Position numbers and translations under genes: made by a program. 64,000 nucleotides of DNA from Apricaphanius iberus (taxonomy: Eukaryota > Chordata > Actinopteri > Cyprinodontiformes > Aphaniidae). Below the pieces are notes generated by a model, which did no database searches, was not told the origin of the DNA, and saw only the letters and a program-made list of their open reading frames with translations. This document shows positions 61,602 through 64,000 of the stretch, piece after piece; the first letter of the stretch is position 1, and each line of letters opens with the position of its first letter. The stretch lies in contig JAPXFQ010002904.1 in the NCBI GenBank assembly GCA_028564705.1, positions 992,001 through 1,056,000 of the forward strand. The letters are read 5' to 3'.

Positions 61602-62226
61602 AGTTTGGACACACCTTCTCTTTAAATGAGATTCCTTTCTTTTTATGACTACACTGTAGTATATCAATTAAGGGCATCAAAACTATGAATGAACACATAA
61701 TTTATGGAATTACTGTATGTACTATGTACAAAAAGGGTGAAATAACTGAATACATGTGTTATACTTTAGATTCCTCAAAGTAGTCACCCTTTGCTCTGAT
61801 TACTGCTTTGCATTCTCTTGAGCTTCAAGAGGTAGTCACCTGAAATGGTTTTCCATCAGTCTTGAAGGAGTTCCTAGAGATGCTTAGTACTTGTTGGCTG
61901 TTTTGCCTTTACTCTGCGGTTCAGCTCACCCCAAATCCTCTCGACTGGGTTCTGGTCCAGTGACTTTGGAAGCCAGGTTATTGCACACTTTCTTGTAAAA
62001 GTACTACATAACTCCATTGTGTTAATTCATAGTTTTTAAGCCTTCAGTGTGAATCGACAATGTCAATAGTCTTGAAAAGAAATGAAACTCCAGGAAAACA
62101 GATTACTAGTCTCTGGTATGGATCATTTATCAGAAGTGTTACTGCTCCTGAATAGAACCGATTTGAAAATGATTGTTAGGTGCCGTGCCGTGGAGAATCA
62201 GTTGCCAACCAAGGTGTGTCCAAACT
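61602..62226 (-). mobile_element. Internally deleted Tc1-like element in an mmp16 intron
   Basis: Left end AGTTTGGACACACCTTCTC; the right end AAGGTGTGTCCAAACT is its inverse. The interior 61780-61980 reads, on the minus strand, as the C-terminal part of a Tc1 transposase gene (for example TTCAAGAGGTAGTCACCTGA and CAGCTCACCCCAAATCCTCT on plus). Then it jumps directly to the other terminal region, so about 1 kb is missing. It sits between TA and ACAT microsatellites. Confidence 0.8.
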
Positions 62227-62262
62227 TTTGGTCTGTGTTGTGTGGTGTATATATAAATATAC

Positions 62263-62339
62263 ACACACATACATACATACATACATACATACATGCATAC
62301 ATACATACATACATACATACATACATACATACATACATA
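62263..62339 (+). repeat. (ACAT)n microsatellite
   Basis: About 18 tandem ATAC/ACAT units with one ATGC interruption, adjoining the right end of the Tc1 element. Alternating Thr-Tyr-Ile-His ORFs across it are artefacts. Confidence 0.95.
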
Positions 62340-63912
62340 GTATATATTGTAAACGCTACAAAGGCAAAGAGCGAGATCAATGTAAGGCATGTCTCTTACT
62401 GCACCACTAAATTGCAAGGCAGATATGAAAAAGTTTAACAAAGGTATTAAGAAGGGCCAGCATTACTAATAAAGCTCGCTACTACTATCACATAATCTTC
62501 TAAAGTCCTACATTAACACTTTCAGAAAAAATTATAACCAGGGAAAAAATGACTAAGCAACTGACAGAGTACTTCCATGTAGTAATGAATGACAGGTTGT
62601 TTCTAGATTTTTACAAGAGGTGTTAAAATTTTGACTTTGTCTGGGATGCCTTAAATGCACAGAGATGATGCGTGCCTGAGCCATGACCTCAGTGAAAATC
62701 TAGACTTCCCTGTGCTGTCTTGGTTTTTTTGGTCTCAGACACAACATTGCTGTTTTTTCTTTCAGACCAACCTTTTTCCTGATTGTTTTTTTTTTCTTTT
62801 CTGACTTCTCCAGAATGTGGACAGACAGAATAAGACCTCCTGGCAAATCTGTTGTGTGAGTTTAAGTAAGAAATGGTATTCTGTTAATATGGATTTTGTA
62901 AATCCACCCAATATGGGTGGTAAGCAGAGCGAAGGAAAAAGGCAGTAAAGTCCAAGCTGCAGTCTTTGTGGCATACACAGGAGCTGTATTTTGCATTTCC
63001 AGGAATTGTTTGGGGTTGAAAATAGAAATGGCTTTGAGGCCGGATTTGTAGTTTTTATCCTAGCACACTTTCATGGCTTGGCTGCATCTCTTTGCATCAT
63101 ACCACCCATATTTCTGTCTCCCTCTCTTTCTCTGTATCTGTCTTCCTCCATTCTTTTCTGAAGTGTGTGCAAATACACAGACTGCCAAGTTTGTTTGACG
63201 TTTCTTTGAAGTGTCATCTAGGCTCTTGACATAATTGGCTTTAAAGCTTTCTTAGAGCTTGGTCTACATTTGAATATGTTAAAGAAATAAATGCATACAA
63301 GCACAGAACCCTCCCTCACTCAAATCATGCATCATTAAAACATAGCTTGCAGTAAAACTCCTTGGAAACAACAGTTATTTCCTAACACGATCCATAAGGG
63401 GGATGCTTAGCTGCAGTTGATAATTTTCACTGAATATACAGCACATTGCCGTAAAGCAACACTATGGTATATGTATTGTTCAAATTCAGATCTGTGGGAT
63501 TATGTTGGGATATATCAACCCACCAAAACACGTCTTTAATCTTTCCCAAATTTACAACAAAGTCCTACACAGATAGGATCAAGGCAGTGATTTCAGTGAG
63601 CAGATCTAAACATATTTCTTCTTGTAAATATAAGCACTCATAGAAAATGCATGCAGGATATGGGAAGAAACATGGGTGTACAAGCTTAGAGAAAACAAGA
63701 ACACCACACTCATGTAAACAGATCTCGAAGTAAAGGTTTCTGTTGCTAAATGGGACCCAAGAGAGATCTAATAAACCCGGATTACACAGATGCAATATTT
63801 GCGTTGAGTTTTAGGATCAAAGCTGTCTGAGAAAAGCTCCTCCATGGAGAAGAGCTGTGCAAAACTATGTGATGAAGGCTGAGATGAGCGCTGTTAGTGA
63901 GCGATGCCTTAC

Positions 63913-64000
63913 CTTTGAAGAAGACGAACTTGCCCTCGCTGTTCTCGTAGACGGCATCTATCTTTGATGGCAGCCCCTTCCAGAACACGCTGATGAGCAT
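63913..64000 (-). CDS. mmp16: mmp16 coding exon (partial, 5' end outside window): hemopexin blade
   Basis: Part of the hemopexin domain of membrane-type matrix metalloproteinase 16 (MT3-MMP), a zinc endopeptidase anchored at the cell surface that cleaves matrix proteins and activates pro-MMP2. The visible 29 codons read VFWKGLPSKIDAVYENSEG...FVFFK, the typical end of hemopexin repeat 2. The exon ends at 63913 with one base of a split Gly codon, followed by a canonical GT donor (GTAAGG). That phase matches the next exon at 56994. The exon continues past the window edge, so the catalytic domain, propeptide and first hemopexin repeats are not seen. MMP24 and MMP15 are close relatives, but the tail encoded in the last exon favours MMP16. 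Teleosts may carry two mmp16 copies, and I cannot say which this is. Confidence 0.94.

Larger units (their letters stand above)
56995..63912 (-). other. mmp16: mmp16 intron (6.9 kb)
   Basis: Bounded by GT at 63911-63912 and AG at 56995-56996 on the minus strand. It holds a retroposon with a 15-bp target duplication (58421-59838), a Tc1 relic (about 60045-60370), an internally deleted Tc1 element (61602-62226) and TA and ACAT microsatellites. The remaining sequence (57000-58330, 60430-61550, 62450-63910) shows no exon-like or repeat pattern that I can recognise. Confidence 0.9.

Noticed and set aside
62082..62441. ORFs with Thr-Tyr-Ile-His and Met-Tyr-Val-Cys repeats
   Set aside because: Translation of the (ACAT)n microsatellite.

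Overview
This window is vertebrate nuclear DNA, most probably from a teleost fish. It contains spliced metalloproteinase exons with GT/AG introns, AT-rich non-coding DNA, and repeat families typical of fish genomes: Tc1-like, hAT-like and PIF/Harbinger-like DNA transposons, L2-clade and L1-like non-LTR retrotransposons, and tRNA-derived SINEs. The species cannot be named from the sequence. There is no operon, CRISPR array or prokaryotic feature. No new multi-gene system was found; the interest lies in the transposon archaeology.

The one clear host gene is mmp16 (MT3-MMP), read on the minus strand. Its last four coding exons, the first cut by the window edge, lie at 63913-64000, 56844-56994, 56506-56621 and 51736-52070. 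The pieces join in frame with canonical splice sites. They encode the second half of the hemopexin domain, a stalk, a transmembrane helix and the short cytoplasmic tail. DNA below 51.7 kb is the 3' UTR and then the downstream intergenic region.

0-13 kb: decayed Tc1 DNA, a GAACCTTGTGG minisatellite, a minus-strand gypsy-like LTR with a gag-like ORF, a RecQ-type helicase fragment with an intact Walker A motif, a 30-bp minisatellite, a 302-bp MITE, and two oppositely oriented L2 fragments, one carrying a foldback MITE.

13-29 kb: a THAP-domain fragment and three nearly identical 1.6-kb Tc1-like elements (orientations +, -, +) with TA target duplications. All three share the same three premature stop codons. 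Between and around them lie a 1.1-kb terminal-inverted-repeat element, an old Tc1 relic carrying nested insertions (including a 347-bp hAT MITE with a perfect 8-bp target duplication), and SINE pieces.

29-49 kb: mostly unassigned intergenic DNA with SINE fragments, a 2.4-kb hAT-like element split by an L2 copy, a second L2 copy flanked by a diverged direct repeat, an L1-like C-terminal relic, and a 1.2-kb PIF/Harbinger-like element with a recognisable 47-codon coding remnant.

49-64 kb: mmp16. Its introns host a roughly 0.95-kb inverted-repeat element, a GC-rich 1.4-kb retroposon with a perfect 15-bp target duplication, and two Tc1 relics. Where repeat families are named, this rests on remembered family patterns, not on a search.
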